DNA of 64,000 nt from Alphaproteobacteria bacterium (GTDB taxonomy: Bacteria; Pseudomonadota; Alphaproteobacteria; RF32; CAG-239): assembly GCA_017477185.1 (NCBI GenBank), contig JAFUXF010000035.1, positions 36,851-100,850 of the forward strand. Direction: 5' to 3'. Position 1 is the first letter of the stretch, and each line of letters opens with the position of its first letter. Positions 25,907 through 34,153 of the stretch are shown one piece after another. The position numbers and the translations under genes are program-made. Below the pieces are notes generated by a model that saw only the letters and a program-made list of their open reading frames with translations, was not told the origin of the DNA and did not search any database.

Positions 25907-27583
25907 TTAAGCGAGTTTTTTGTAGCGTATAGCATGCGGCCTACACGCTTCCTCTCCCAAACGACGCTTTTTATCAGCCTCATACTCTTCAAAATTGCCT
26001 TCAAACCAGACAACCTGACTATCGCCTTCATAGGCCAAAATATGGGTTGCCAAGCGGTCTAAAAACCAGCGATCGTGAGAAGTCACAAACACACACCCGG
26101 GGTATTCCATAATTCCTTCCTCTAAGGATCGCAACGTATCAACATCGAGATCATTTGTCGGCTCATCAAGCAAAATAACATTTGCCCCTTTACGCAACAT
26201 TTTTGCTAAGTGGACACGATTACGCTCACCCCCTGAGAGTTGTCCGACTTTCTTTTGCTGGTCTGTTCCCTTAAAATTAAATTGTCCGACATATGCCCGA
26301 GACGGCACGGTCTTTTTGCCCAATTCGATCATATCCAAGCCGTCGGAAATTTCCTCCCAAACGGTTTTGTTGGGATCTAACTCATCACGAGACTGGTTAA
26401 CATAGCCCAAGTCAACCGTATCACCAATTCGGATTTCACCGCTGTCGGGTTTTTCCTCTCCGGCAATCATACGAAACAGCGTGGTTTTGCCGGCACCGTT
26501 CGGACCAATAATACCAACGATTGCGCCCTTCGGAACTTTGAAAGACAGATTATCAATCAAGAGTTTATCACCATACGCTTTAGAGATGCCTTTAGCTTCA
26601 ACAACTAAGTCTCCTAAACGCTCTGTCATCGGGATAGAAATATGCGCTTGCGTAATCTTATCCTTGGTCGATTCGGCTAACAATTCCTCATAAGCATTAA
26701 TACGCGCCTTAGATTTTGCCTGACGTGCTTTCGGATTTTTATGAATCCATTCTAATTCATTAGCCAACGTCCGCTGACGAGCTGATTCTTCACGAGATTC
26801 CTGTTCTAAACGTTTTTGTTTTTGCTCTAACCAAGAACTGTAATTACCCTCATAAGGAATACCCTGTCCGCGATCAAGTTCCAAAATCCAGCCGGTCACA
26901 TTATCCAAGAAATAGCGGTCGTGCGTCACCATAACCACCGTTCCTTTGTATTCTTTCAAATGTTGCTCAAGCCAAGCAACCGATTCGGCATCCAAATGGT
27001 TTGTCGGTTCATCGAGAAGGAGCATATCCGGCTTTTGCAACAACAAGCGACACAAAGCCACACGACGTTTTTCACCACCGGATAGTTTCGTCACATCAGC
27101 ATCTTTCGGCGGACAACGCAAGGCATCCATTGCAATTTGAATGGTACGTTCAAAATTCCACCCATCACAAGCATCAATCTTTTCTTGCAATTCGGCTTGT
27201 TCATTAATGAGATTATTCATTTCCTCATCGCTCATCGGCTCGGCAAACTTGGCTGATACTTCCTCAAACTTTTGAAGCAAATCCCGCACTTCGCCTAACC
27301 CGTCCATAATATTTTCCATGACATTTTTGTTCGGATCAAGTTTAGGCTCTTGTTCGAGATAGCCGACCTTCACGCCATCTGCCGCCCATGCTTCACCATT
27401 AAATTCTTTATCAACGCCGGCCATAATTTTTAACAGCGTTGATTTACCGGCACCGTTAACACCTAAAACACCGATTTTAGCACCCGGAAAAAAGGATAAC
27501 GTAATCCCCTTAAACAACTCTTTTCCGCCCGGAAAAACCTTTGTTAAATTTTGCATAACATAGATATACTGATAAGAAGCCAT
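25907..27583 (-). CDS. ettA: Energy-dependent translational throttle ABC-F protein
   Basis: ABC-F ATPase that binds the ribosomal E site and gates the first elongation step according to ATP/ADP. Two ABC domains: Walker [10 protein letters not shown] and GPNGAGKTT, signatures [13 protein letters not shown] and [13 protein letters not shown], Walker [12 protein letters not shown] and [11 protein letters not shown], and switch His in THDRYFLDN and SHDRWFLDR. The linker arm [17 protein letters not shown] is the EttA signature, and 558 residues is the usual length. A degenerate hairpin element follows the stop. Confidence 0.96.
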   Translation of the reverse strand: MASYQYIYVMQNLTKVFPGGKELFKGITLSFFPGAKIGVLGVNGAGKSTLLKIMAGVDKEFNGEAWAADGVKVGYLEQEPKLDPNKNVMENIMDGLGEVRDLLQKFEEVSAKFAEPMSDEEMNNLINEQAELQEKIDACDGWNFERTIQIAMDALRCPPKDADVTKLSGGEKRRVALCRLLLQKPDMLLLDEPTNHLDAESVAWLEQHLKEYKGTVVMVTHDRYFLDNVTGWILELDRGQGIPYEGNYSSWLEQKQKRLEQESREESARQRTLANELEWIHKNPKARQAKSKARINAYEELLAESTKDKITQAHISIPMTERLGDLVVEAKGISKAYGDKLLIDNLSFKVPKGAIVGIIGPNGAGKTTLFRMIAGEEKPDSGEIRIGDTVDLGYVNQSRDELDPNKTVWEEISDGLDMIELGKKTVPSRAYVGQFNFKGTDQQKKVGQLSGGERNRVHLAKMLRKGANVILLDEPTNDLDVDTLRSLEEGIMEYPGCVFVTSHDRWFLDRLATHILAYEGDSQVVWFEGNFEEYEADKKRRLGEEACRPHAIRYKKLA

Positions 27584-27657
27584 AAAAACATACTCCCGAC
27601 TGATTCTAATTTGTCACGAGTATATAGAAAAAAAGCGAACTTGCAAGCGATTTAATA

Positions 27658-28245
27658 TCAATACTGTATCAAAGGTGCATTAGAGCCTGTATACGCAGGT
27701 GGGGTTGCGCCATCGACACCGGTATTCAATTTCAATTTACCGATTTTGCGTTTACCGGCATTTTGATATATCTTTTGAGCCTGTTTTCGTTGATTTTTAT
27801 TTTCTTGACTAACAGCGGTCACATCATAGGGGGCACGCGGCGTATAAAGTGCACCGTCAGGCATTTGGATTGTTCCGTCAGCATAGATTTTGACATTAAA
27901 AACATCTTGATTATCAAAACGGCGTACAATTTGCGAACACTCATAAAAACCATCTAATTGTTTAGAAATATAAGCATTCGCCTTTTCATCATTATAGGCA
28001 CGCATTCCGGCGGCTTGCTCGGCATTAGATTTGGCTTTGGTGATTAAGATGGTGCGAGCAATCATCTCAAACGTATCAATTCGCGTTGATCCGCAAGCAA
28101 GCCCCTGACCGGCAACAGCACCTAAGGCTTTGACCTCATCCATATAAGAGACAGGGGTATTATCTTCCAACGCAATAATTTCTCCTGCTTGAGCTTTTCC
28201 AAAACAACTCAAGACTCCTAAACAAAAAAGCGCAATCTTTTTCAT
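27658..28245 (-). CDS. Exported hypothetical protein
   Basis: A 195-residue protein with a signal peptide (MKKIALFCLGVLSCFGKAQA, cleavage before GEI). The mature part has two Cys (near residues 52 and 102) that could pair, a helical mid-section and a basic, proline-containing tail. No family is recognised. GGAG precedes the ATG. It is divergent from rpmJ and shares the 150-base gap with the rpmJ promoter. Confidence 0.65.
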   Translation of the reverse strand: MKKIALFCLGVLSCFGKAQAGEIIALEDNTPVSYMDEVKALGAVAGQGLACGSTRIDTFEMIARTILITKAKSNAEQAAGMRAYNDEKANAYISKQLDGFYECSQIVRRFDNQDVFNVKIYADGTIQMPDGALYTPRAPYDVTAVSQENKNQRKQAQKIYQNAGKRKIGKLKLNTGVDGATPPAYTGSNAPLIQY

Positions 28246-28335
28246 TATATTCTCCTCTAATGCTGATTATTATAAAAGAAAGAAGTAAAAAATCAAAAGA
28301 TATCTTAAAAAAACACCCAAAATCTAAAATTAAGG

Positions 28336-28363
28336 TTGACAAAGTCATTCTTTTAGCTTAAAA
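28336..28363 (+). promoter_or_regulatory. rpmJ promoter
   Basis: TTGACA at 28336-28341, 16 bases, then TTAAAA at 28358-28363, about 33 bases before the rpmJ start. The -35 box is perfect, the -10 weak. Confidence 0.5.
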
Positions 28364-28395
28364 GACAGCTAAACATTTTAACTAAGGAAAAAACA

Positions 28396-28521
28396 ATGAA
28401 AATTTACAGTTCTTTAAAATCTAAAAAAGTACGCGATAAAGACTGCAAGTTAGTTCGCCGCAAGGGCCGCGTTTACGTTATCAATAAAAAGAACCCTAAG
28501 CTCAAAGCTCGTCAGGGATAA
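28396..28521 (+). CDS. rpmJ: Ribosomal protein bL36 (41 residues)
   Basis: Translated by hand from ATG 28396 to TAA 28519-28521: [16 protein letters not shown]..., then [17 protein letters not shown] and the ending FKARQG-like LKARQG. This matches the alphaproteobacterial zinc-independent L36, which lacks the CxxC motifs and has a single Cys. AAGGAAAA precedes the start. It stands alone with its own promoter and terminator. Confidence 0.92.
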   Translation: MKIYSSLKSKKVRDKDCKLVRRKGRVYVINKKNPKLKARQG

Positions 28522-28551
28522 TTTGATAATACTTACATTAGAAGAGTTTTA

Positions 28552-28580
28552 AAAGCCCGCCGATTTCAAGCGGGTTTTTT
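28552..28580 (+). terminator. rpmJ terminator
   Basis: AAGCCCGC / GCGGGTTTTTT hairpin 30 bases after the rpmJ stop. Confidence 0.85.
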
Positions 28581-28587
28581 AGTGCCA

Positions 28588-28615
28588 AAAAAAGAGGAGC
28601 TTTGCTCCTCTTTTT
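28588..28615 (-). terminator. Terminator of the 28616 gene
   Basis: AAAAAGAGGAGC-TTT-GCTCCTCTTTTT, perfect and symmetric, touching the stop codon. A near copy lies at 29217-29248 behind the next membrane gene. Confidence 0.85.
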
Positions 28616-29005
28616 CTAAGATACCCATTGCAGATGATGGTACAAATACACCGTGACTACAACGATTAAAAGAAAAATCACCCCCCAAAAAAAATATGGA
28701 ATCAATTCTCGTAACAATCGCATGTTCACTCTCAGCCACAGCTTTGTAAAAGTCTGTGCAAAACCATCTTCTCTTAATTCATCTTTCCACTCTGAAAGAC
28801 CATTTCCGTAATATGGTCTCAAAGCTCTAAATGCTGCCCACAGAAACAAGCACTCAAGCGTTAGAAAAGACATTACTAAAAACAAAATACCATCTTTTTC
28901 AATAAAGATGCGTAACAAGAAAAAAATGCCCATTAAAGAGCAAAAGACACAAAGCATATCCGCAAAAATTTGCTTTACTTTTTGAACATGTAACATACTC
29001 TCCAT
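28616..29005 (-). CDS. Small membrane protein, duplicated-unit copy A
   Basis: A 129-residue protein with three membrane segments (about residues 15-33, 39-60 and 103-123) and an amphipathic polar loop (GNGLSEWKDELREDGFAQTF). No family is recognised. It has the same layout (TM-TM-polar loop-TM), upstream AT-rich sequence, preceding palindrome pair and terminator as the gene at 29254, so the two are probably diverged tandem copies. The leader is AT-rich; AATGGAGAGT overlaps a possible second start (ATG at 28996). Confidence 0.55.
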   Translation of the reverse strand: MESMLHVQKVKQIFADMLCVFCSLMGIFFLLRIFIEKDGILFLVMSFLTLECLFLWAAFRALRPYYGNGLSEWKDELREDGFAQTFTKLWLRVNMRLLRELIPYFFWGVIFLLIVVVTVYLYHHLQWVS

Positions 29006-29111
29006 TTTTTAATAATTTAACAATATCATTTATCTCTGCTAGCTATACCACAATTTTCTCTCTACCGCAACTATTTTTTGTCAATTTTTTACAAAAAAAC
29101 AAATCCGTATA

Positions 29112-29200
29112 TTCCCTCCCTGTCCGAGGGAGGGTTAGGGTGGGTACACTAATCAAAAGACACTACCCTACCTAACCTCCCTTTTGCAAAGGGGAGGGAT
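29112..29200. repeat. REPIN-like inverted pair of palindromes, copy 1
   Basis: CCCTCCC-TGTCC-GAGGGAGGG-TTAGGGTGGGT, spacer ACACTAATCAAAAGACACT, then the reverse unit ACCCTACCTAACC-TCCC...GGGGAGGG. Two palindromes with conserved tails face each other, the layout of REPIN/BIME elements. The 29813 copy is almost identical including the spacer. Confidence 0.85.
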
Positions 29201-29216
29201 AAACGGATTCACTAAG

Positions 29217-29248
29217 AAAAAGAGGAGCTTTCCGCCCCTCTTTTTTTA
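29217..29248 (-). terminator. Terminator of the 29254 gene
   Basis: AAAAAGAGG-AGCTTTCCG-CCCCTCTTTTTTT hairpin directly after the stop; duplicate of the terminator at 28588. Confidence 0.8.
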
Positions 29249-29253
29249 ACACA

Positions 29254-29700
29254 TTATATGAAACAAACTCTTATATGAAATACACAATAACTTACTGCAG
29301 CTGCAGCTACGATTATGAGCATTCCACACACTAAACAGAGTACCATTCCAAACACTCCATCTTTAATCCGCTTCATCAGCAAACTCATCATCCCTTTTTT
29401 CAGATAGAGACTAATATCTTCATCTGAACAAAAAAGAGTTTTTGTTTCTTTTCTACTCTCAGATGAAGTCAAAAATCCCAACATCCAAAAGAAAAGAAAA
29501 CATGCCAAAGAACACCACGGTATAACTAAACTCCATTCCACAATCTCTTTAGCAAATTCTTCTGAACCCAAGATGTTACGACAAAGCACTCCGCAAAATG
29601 CCCCCACGCCTGTCAGCAGAAAAGCTAAAAAGACAAAGTACAGAAAACCACCTACACACAACAAGCCCCTAAGAGCTCGTACTTTCATTTTTTCTTTCAT
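29254..29700 (-). CDS. Small membrane protein, duplicated-unit copy B
   Basis: A 148-residue hydrophobic protein with three membrane segments (about residues 13-40, 55-77 and 113-138) and a charged mid-loop (SSESRKETKTLFCSDEDISL). Six or more Cys lie in or near the membrane. No ribosome-binding site is visible; the leader is almost pure A/T. No family recognised. It shares context with the gene at 28616. Confidence 0.55.
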   Translation of the reverse strand: MKEKMKVRALRGLLCVGGFLYFVFLAFLLTGVGAFCGVLCRNILGSEEFAKEIVEWSLVIPWCSLACFLFFWMLGFLTSSESRKETKTLFCSDEDISLYLKKGMMSLLMKRIKDGVFGMVLCLVCGMLIIVAAAAVSYCVFHIRVCFI

Positions 29701-29812
29701 ATTTTATTTTTTTAATAATTAAACATTCTAATTTGTTTTCAACAAAAACATATCATATTTTTAATGTCAGCGCAACTATTTTTTTTGTCAATTTTTACAA
29801 AAAAATCCATAT

Positions 29813-29904
29813 ATTCCCTCCCTGTCCGAGGGAGGGTTAGGGTGGGTACACTAATCAAAAGACACTACCCTACCTAACCTCTCCTTTGCAAAGAGGAAGA
29901 ATAA
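29813..29904. repeat. REPIN-like inverted pair of palindromes, copy 2
   Basis: Same 85-base element as at 29112, with the same spacer and the same preceding sequence (GCAACTATTTTTT, TTGTCAATTTTT, ACAAAAAAA), showing that more than the palindrome was duplicated. The distal hairpin has drifted (CTCTCCTTTGCAAAGAGG). Confidence 0.85.
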
Positions 29905-29922
29905 GCCGATTCTAAACAAAAA

Positions 29923-29960
29923 AAAACACCGCAGTCCGTAACCCTGCGATGTCTTTTTAT
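29923..29960 (-). terminator. Probable terminator of the 30011 gene
   Basis: ACACCGCAG / CTGCGATGT hairpin with a long A run on the left (minus-strand T run). Confidence 0.65.
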
Positions 29961-29968
29961 ATAAACGC

Positions 29969-30004
29969 TTGTCATTACGAGGGCATCAGCCCGTGGCAAT
30001 CTCA
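29969..30004. repeat. Degenerate GTCATT-CGAG/CGTGGCAATC palindrome
   Basis: TTGTCATTACGAGGG ... CCCGTGGCAATCTCA has the form of the GTCATTGCGAGC...GCGTGGCAATC palindromes dispersed in many bacterial genomes. Only one copy is in this window. Confidence 0.45.
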
Positions 30005-30010
30005 GCCGTC

Positions 30011-30370
30011 TTAAATACAGTTTTCAAGGAAATCTCCGACGGACATAATATCCATCGTTTTTTCTTCCACCCGCTTGAGAGAAAAGGTTTTATTCCCCTC
30101 GTCATCTGTATTTTCCGTCACCCAGACAACGAGCTCCTCCCCCAGATAAACCTCCAGAGAAGAAATCTTTTCCCTTGCCCCCTTCAAACTACCCAATTCA
30201 AGCCACGGTTTTGCCTGCTCATAGCGATACGCCTTGGCATTACCGGACTGAAAAGAATCAAGTGCGATAACAAGAGAGACAATAGCCCCAAGTCCCTCTA
30301 AAAAATCTTTTTTGAATCTCTTCACGCTCCCGCGAAGGATCCAAGTCTTTTTTTGCTTCATAATAGACAT
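30011..30370 (-). CDS. Hypothetical protein with one membrane segment
   Basis: A 119-residue protein: basic N-terminus (MKQKKTWILRGSVKRFKKDF), one moderately hydrophobic segment (about residues 25-40) and a mixed polar C-terminal region with beta pattern (SSLEVYLGEELVVWVTEN). No family recognised. The second Met (30361) is an alternative start; no ribosome-binding site is seen. Composition is slightly richer in G/C than core genes nearby, so acquisition is possible. Confidence 0.45.
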   Translation of the reverse strand: MSIMKQKKTWILRGSVKRFKKDFLEGLGAIVSLVIALDSFQSGNAKAYRYEQAKPWLELGSLKGAREKISSLEVYLGEELVVWVTENTDDEGNKTFSLKRVEEKTMDIMSVGDFLENCI

Positions 30371-30427
30371 AAATTTAATATTTTATGTCAAAATACCATA
30401 TTCAAGCCTTTGAGTCAAGCATCAAAA

Positions 30428-30457
30428 AAAAGCCCGCCAAAGCGAGCTTTTTTTTTC
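30428..30457. terminator. Terminator-like hairpin
   Basis: AAAGCCCGC-CAAA-GCGAGCTTT with A and T runs on both sides. On the minus strand it follows the OmpA-lipoprotein gene and its hairpin element. Confidence 0.75.
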
Positions 30458-30465
30458 TTTTTTCT

Positions 30466-30588
30466 AAAAATGTGATAAATGCTGTTTATAGTAAGGTTTA
30501 AGAAAAATTGCGACAGGAGTGTACATAATAGTACATAACTTAGCAATTTTTAAGAAACCTGCCCTAGAAACACATTTTGCGCATTTTT
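30466..30588 (-). repeat. 3'-end hairpin element behind the OmpA-type lipoprotein
   Basis: About 120 bases of imperfect inverted repeat: AAAAATGTGATAAATG / CATTTTGCGCATTTTT outer arms, GGTTTAAGAAAAATTGC / GCAATTTTTAAGAAACC inner arms, core GTGTAC-ATAATA-GTACAT. Its right end overlaps the gene's stop codon. Same subfamily (TTATAGTAAG left, CTGCCCTAG right) as the element at 51538. Confidence 0.8.
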
Positions 30589-31225
30589 ATTGCATTTGGA
30601 TGATACTAATTTCTACCCGTCTATTCTGTTCTCTTCCTGCTGCTGTTGCGTTAGAAGCAATCGGCTGAGACGGCCCCATTCCGGCAGCAGAAATACGACT
30701 TGGCGCAATACCTCTGTTAATCAAATAAGTTGCAACCGCAGAAGCTCTTTTTTGAGATAACGTATTATTGTAAGCAACTGTTCCCGTACTATCGGTATGT
30801 CCGGTAATTTGAACCATGGTCTTATCATATTCTGCAAATACTTTCGCTACAGAATCTAAAACAGGGTTAAAGTTTGGTTTGAAAACGGCAGAATCTGTAT
30901 CAAAAGTAATATTGCTCGGCATAATCAAACGAATTTGCCCGTTTTCGGTAGAGACCTGAACACCTGTATTTAAGAGTTCTTGGCGAAGTTTACGCGCTTG
31001 CAAATCCATATAGCCGCCTGTTCCGGCGCCGGCTGCTGCACCAATTCCTGCTCCCCAAGCTGCACCTTTTTTGCCTCCGACAAGAGCCCCGATTCCGGCA
31101 CCGGCAACAGCACCGATTCCTGTTCCCCAAGCTGTTTTAGAAACCTTACTTTCGCCTGTATAAGGATCAGTTGCACAAGCACTGACAAAAGAAACCAACA
31201 TCATCATCAAAATAAATTTTTTCAT
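30587..31225 (-). CDS. OmpA-family lipoprotein with glycine zipper (YiaD-like)
   Basis: A 212-residue outer-membrane lipoprotein. The signal peptide ends in the lipobox VSAC (Cys 17). A Gly/Ala-rich double glycine-zipper region (about residues 33-75, GIGAVAGAGIGALVGG twice) is followed by an OmpA C-terminal peptidoglycan-binding domain with ITGHTDSTGTVAYNNTLSQKRA and NRRVEISI. Likely role: tethering the outer membrane to peptidoglycan. GAGGAGA precedes the start. A large hairpin element overlaps its stop. Confidence 0.9.
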   Translation of the reverse strand: MKKFILMMMLVSFVSACATDPYTGESKVSKTAWGTGIGAVAGAGIGALVGGKKGAAWGAGIGAAAGAGTGGYMDLQARKLRQELLNTGVQVSTENGQIRLIMPSNITFDTDSAVFKPNFNPVLDSVAKVFAEYDKTMVQITGHTDSTGTVAYNNTLSQKRASAVATYLINRGIAPSRISAAGMGPSQPIASNATAAGREQNRRVEISIIQMQ

Positions 31226-31296
31226 TTTTATCTCCTCTTCATTATAACTTTTCCTAATTTAAAAGATTTCCAGAAGATTGCAAGCGGAAATAAAAA

Positions 31297-31338
31297 AAAG
31301 AGTTCTAAAAACACTCTGGTTTCTGAACTCTTTTTTAA
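31297..31338 (-). terminator. Terminator-like hairpin before the lipoprotein operon
   Basis: AAAAAAGAGTTC / GAACTCTTTTTT stem with a 19-base loop. It follows the small minus-strand frame at 31343-31474 and would also separate it from the lipoprotein gene. Confidence 0.65.
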
Positions 31339-31342
31339 AAAT

Positions 31343-31474
31343 TTAAAGAGAATGGATTCTCCTCTCTCTATTCTTCAGCATCTTGATGACGCTTTCATCC
31401 GTGTGTTTAACGCCAAAAAAAATGAACGCTAAAACACCTCCGATACATAATAATCCTTGTAACATATTCTGCAT
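31343..31474 (-). CDS. Possible 43-residue membrane protein
   Basis: Hand-translated frame MQNMLQGLLCIGGVLAFIFFG... with one membrane segment and a basic tail (MLKNRERRIHSL), ending 5 bases before a terminator. No ribosome-binding site is seen; the leader is AT-rich. Apart from this frame I see nothing else coding in 31226-31697; the last 60 bases are the gapA promoter region. Confidence 0.35.
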   Translation of the reverse strand: MQNMLQGLLCIGGVLAFIFFGVKHTDESVIKMLKNRERRIHSL

Positions 31475-31649
31475 TTAATTTGTTAATAATTGATTCAAAC
31501 GAAAGGAAAATAAACACCCCACAACTCAAAGTCAACACTTAAAAACAAATTTTACAAAAAAATTTAATTCCTTTTACAACAAATCACACCCTCTCAATAA
31601 CCTCTTGAAAAAATATGATTCCGTGATACATTAGCTCCGAATGAATTAA

Positions 31650-32705
<1,056 letters not shown>

Positions 32706-32714
32706 TGACGATTA

Positions 32715-32752
32715 AATCCCCGCCGTTCTTAAACGACGGGGATTCTTTTTTC
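32715..32752 (+). terminator. gapA terminator
   Basis: AATCCCCGCCGT / ACGACGGGGATT hairpin with T run 10 bases after the gapA stop. Confidence 0.9.
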
Positions 32753-32759
32753 AAATTAT

Positions 32760-32792
32760 TCCTCCCCTGCTTGAGGGGAGGTTAGGTAGGGT
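32760..32792 (+). repeat. REP-like palindrome in the pgk leader
   Basis: CCTCCCC-TGCTTGA-GGGGAGG followed by TTAGGTAGGGT, a single unit of the family at 7996, 29112 and 29813. It ends 17 bases before the pgk start, so it would be in the leader of any read-through transcript from gapA. Confidence 0.8.
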
Positions 32793-32809
32793 AAAATAAG
32801 GAAAAACAT

Positions 32810-34018
32810 ATGCAATACAAAACTATTGAAGATTTAGGAAACCTGAGCGGCAAAGTTGTTATGCTTCGTGCCGACTTAAACGTTCCGATGGATGAAAATT
32901 TTAAAGTTACCAACACCGCTCGTATTGACCGCACCGTTCCGACTATTAAAGAACTGATGAGCAAAGGCGCAAAAGTCGTTGTTATCTCTCACTTTGGTCG
33001 ACCGGAAGGCAAAGGCGATATGAAAAACTCTCTGAGCCACATTGTTAAAGATTTAGAAAAATCTTTGGGACACAAGGTTGTCTTTGTTGATGATTGTATC
33101 GGCGAGAAAGTTGCCAACGCCATTAAAACGATGAAAAATGATGAAGTTTTGCTTCTCGAAAACCTCCGTTTTTATGATGAAGAAAAGAAAGGTGATGAAA
33201 ACTTCGCTAAACAATTAACCGCTCCGGTTGACGCTTATGTAACGGATGCTTTCTCAACAGCTCACCGCGCACATGCCTCTATGGTTGCCGCTGTTAAAAC
33301 CAAACCGGCTGCTTTCGGTCGCCTGATGGAAGAAGAAGTTAATGCCCTCTCTCGTGGCTTGAATGACCCTCAGCACCCGTTAATGGCGATTGTCGGTGGC
33401 TCTAAAGTTTCTACTAAATTAGATTTATTGAATAACTTGGTTAAAAGAGTAAACAAACTGGTTATCTCCGGCGGTATGGCTCATACTTTTATGAAAGCCA
33501 GCGGCATTGATACAATTAACGAGGCAAACTCCCTTGTTCAAATGGATATGATTGACACGGCTAAAGAAATTATGGCAACCGCTAAAGCCAACAATTGCGA
33601 GATTGTTTTGCCGGTCGATGTTGTTGTTTCTAAAGAGTTCAAAGCCGGTGCCGAACACAAAACCGTTGATTTGGATAATATTCCTGCCGAGGGTTGGAGC
33701 TTGCTCGATGTCGGCGAAAAAACAATTAAAGCAATTAATGCCAAAATTGACGAGTGTAAAACACTTGTTTGGAACGGACCGCTTGGTGTATTTGAATTAA
33801 AGCCGTTTGATACCGCAACCAACGCTGTCGCTCAACACGCTGCCGAACGCACTCAGGCCGGCAAATTAATGACGGTTGCCGGTGGCGGAGATACCGTTTC
33901 AGCTTTGGCTAATGCCGGTGTTGAAAAGAAATTCTCTTACATCTCAACCGCAGGCGGTGCTTTCCTCGAATGGATGGAAGGCAAGGAACTCCCGGGCGTC
34001 GCCGTTTTGAAAAAATAA
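32810..34018 (+). CDS. pgk: Phosphoglycerate kinase
   Basis: Substrate-level phosphorylation step of glycolysis. The N-lobe has VVMLRADLNVPMD, SHFGRPEGKGDMKNSL and LLLENLRFYDEE; the C-lobe has the nucleotide-binding GGGDTVSAL and AGGAFLEWMEGKELPG. Length 402 is normal. AAGGA precedes the ATG. Organised with gapA upstream and followed by a strong terminator. Confidence 0.97.
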   Translation: MQYKTIEDLGNLSGKVVMLRADLNVPMDENFKVTNTARIDRTVPTIKELMSKGAKVVVISHFGRPEGKGDMKNSLSHIVKDLEKSLGHKVVFVDDCIGEKVANAIKTMKNDEVLLLENLRFYDEEKKGDENFAKQLTAPVDAYVTDAFSTAHRAHASMVAAVKTKPAAFGRLMEEEVNALSRGLNDPQHPLMAIVGGSKVSTKLDLLNNLVKRVNKLVISGGMAHTFMKASGIDTINEANSLVQMDMIDTAKEIMATAKANNCEIVLPVDVVVSKEFKAGAEHKTVDLDNIPAEGWSLLDVGEKTIKAINAKIDECKTLVWNGPLGVFELKPFDTATNAVAQHAAERTQAGKLMTVAGGGDTVSALANAGVEKKFSYISTAGGAFLEWMEGKELPGVAVLKK

Positions 34019-34032
34019 TTATTTTAAGAATA

Positions 34033-34067
34033 CAATCCCCGTTCTCTGGCAGATCGGGGATTTTTTT
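34033..34067 (+). terminator. pgk terminator
   Basis: AATCCCCG(TTC) / (GAT)CGGGGATTTTTTT hairpin about 18 bases after the stop. Confidence 0.88.
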
Positions 34068-34088
34068 ACAAGGATTAACACTTTTTTA

Positions 34089-34117
34089 TTGTTTTTTGTC
34101 TAGAATTATGCTATAAC
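34089..34117 (+). promoter_or_regulatory. Promoter of the 34154 gene
   Basis: TTGTTT (34089-34094), 17 bases, TATAAC (34112-34117). The stretch GTCTAGAATTATGCTATAAC resembles the region before the 13199 gene. Confidence 0.5.
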
Positions 34118-34153
34118 AAATGTAAAGAATGAACAAATTTAAAAGGGACAACC

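Noticed and set aside
29112..29904. Repeated palindromes as a possible CRISPR array
   Set aside because: Only two inverted pairs 700 bases apart with a gene between; no regular spacers and no cas genes anywhere in the window.
30980..31432. 150-residue plus-strand frame with many Cys and Ser
   Set aside because: Antisense shadow of the glycine-zipper part of the OmpA lipoprotein and its signal peptide.
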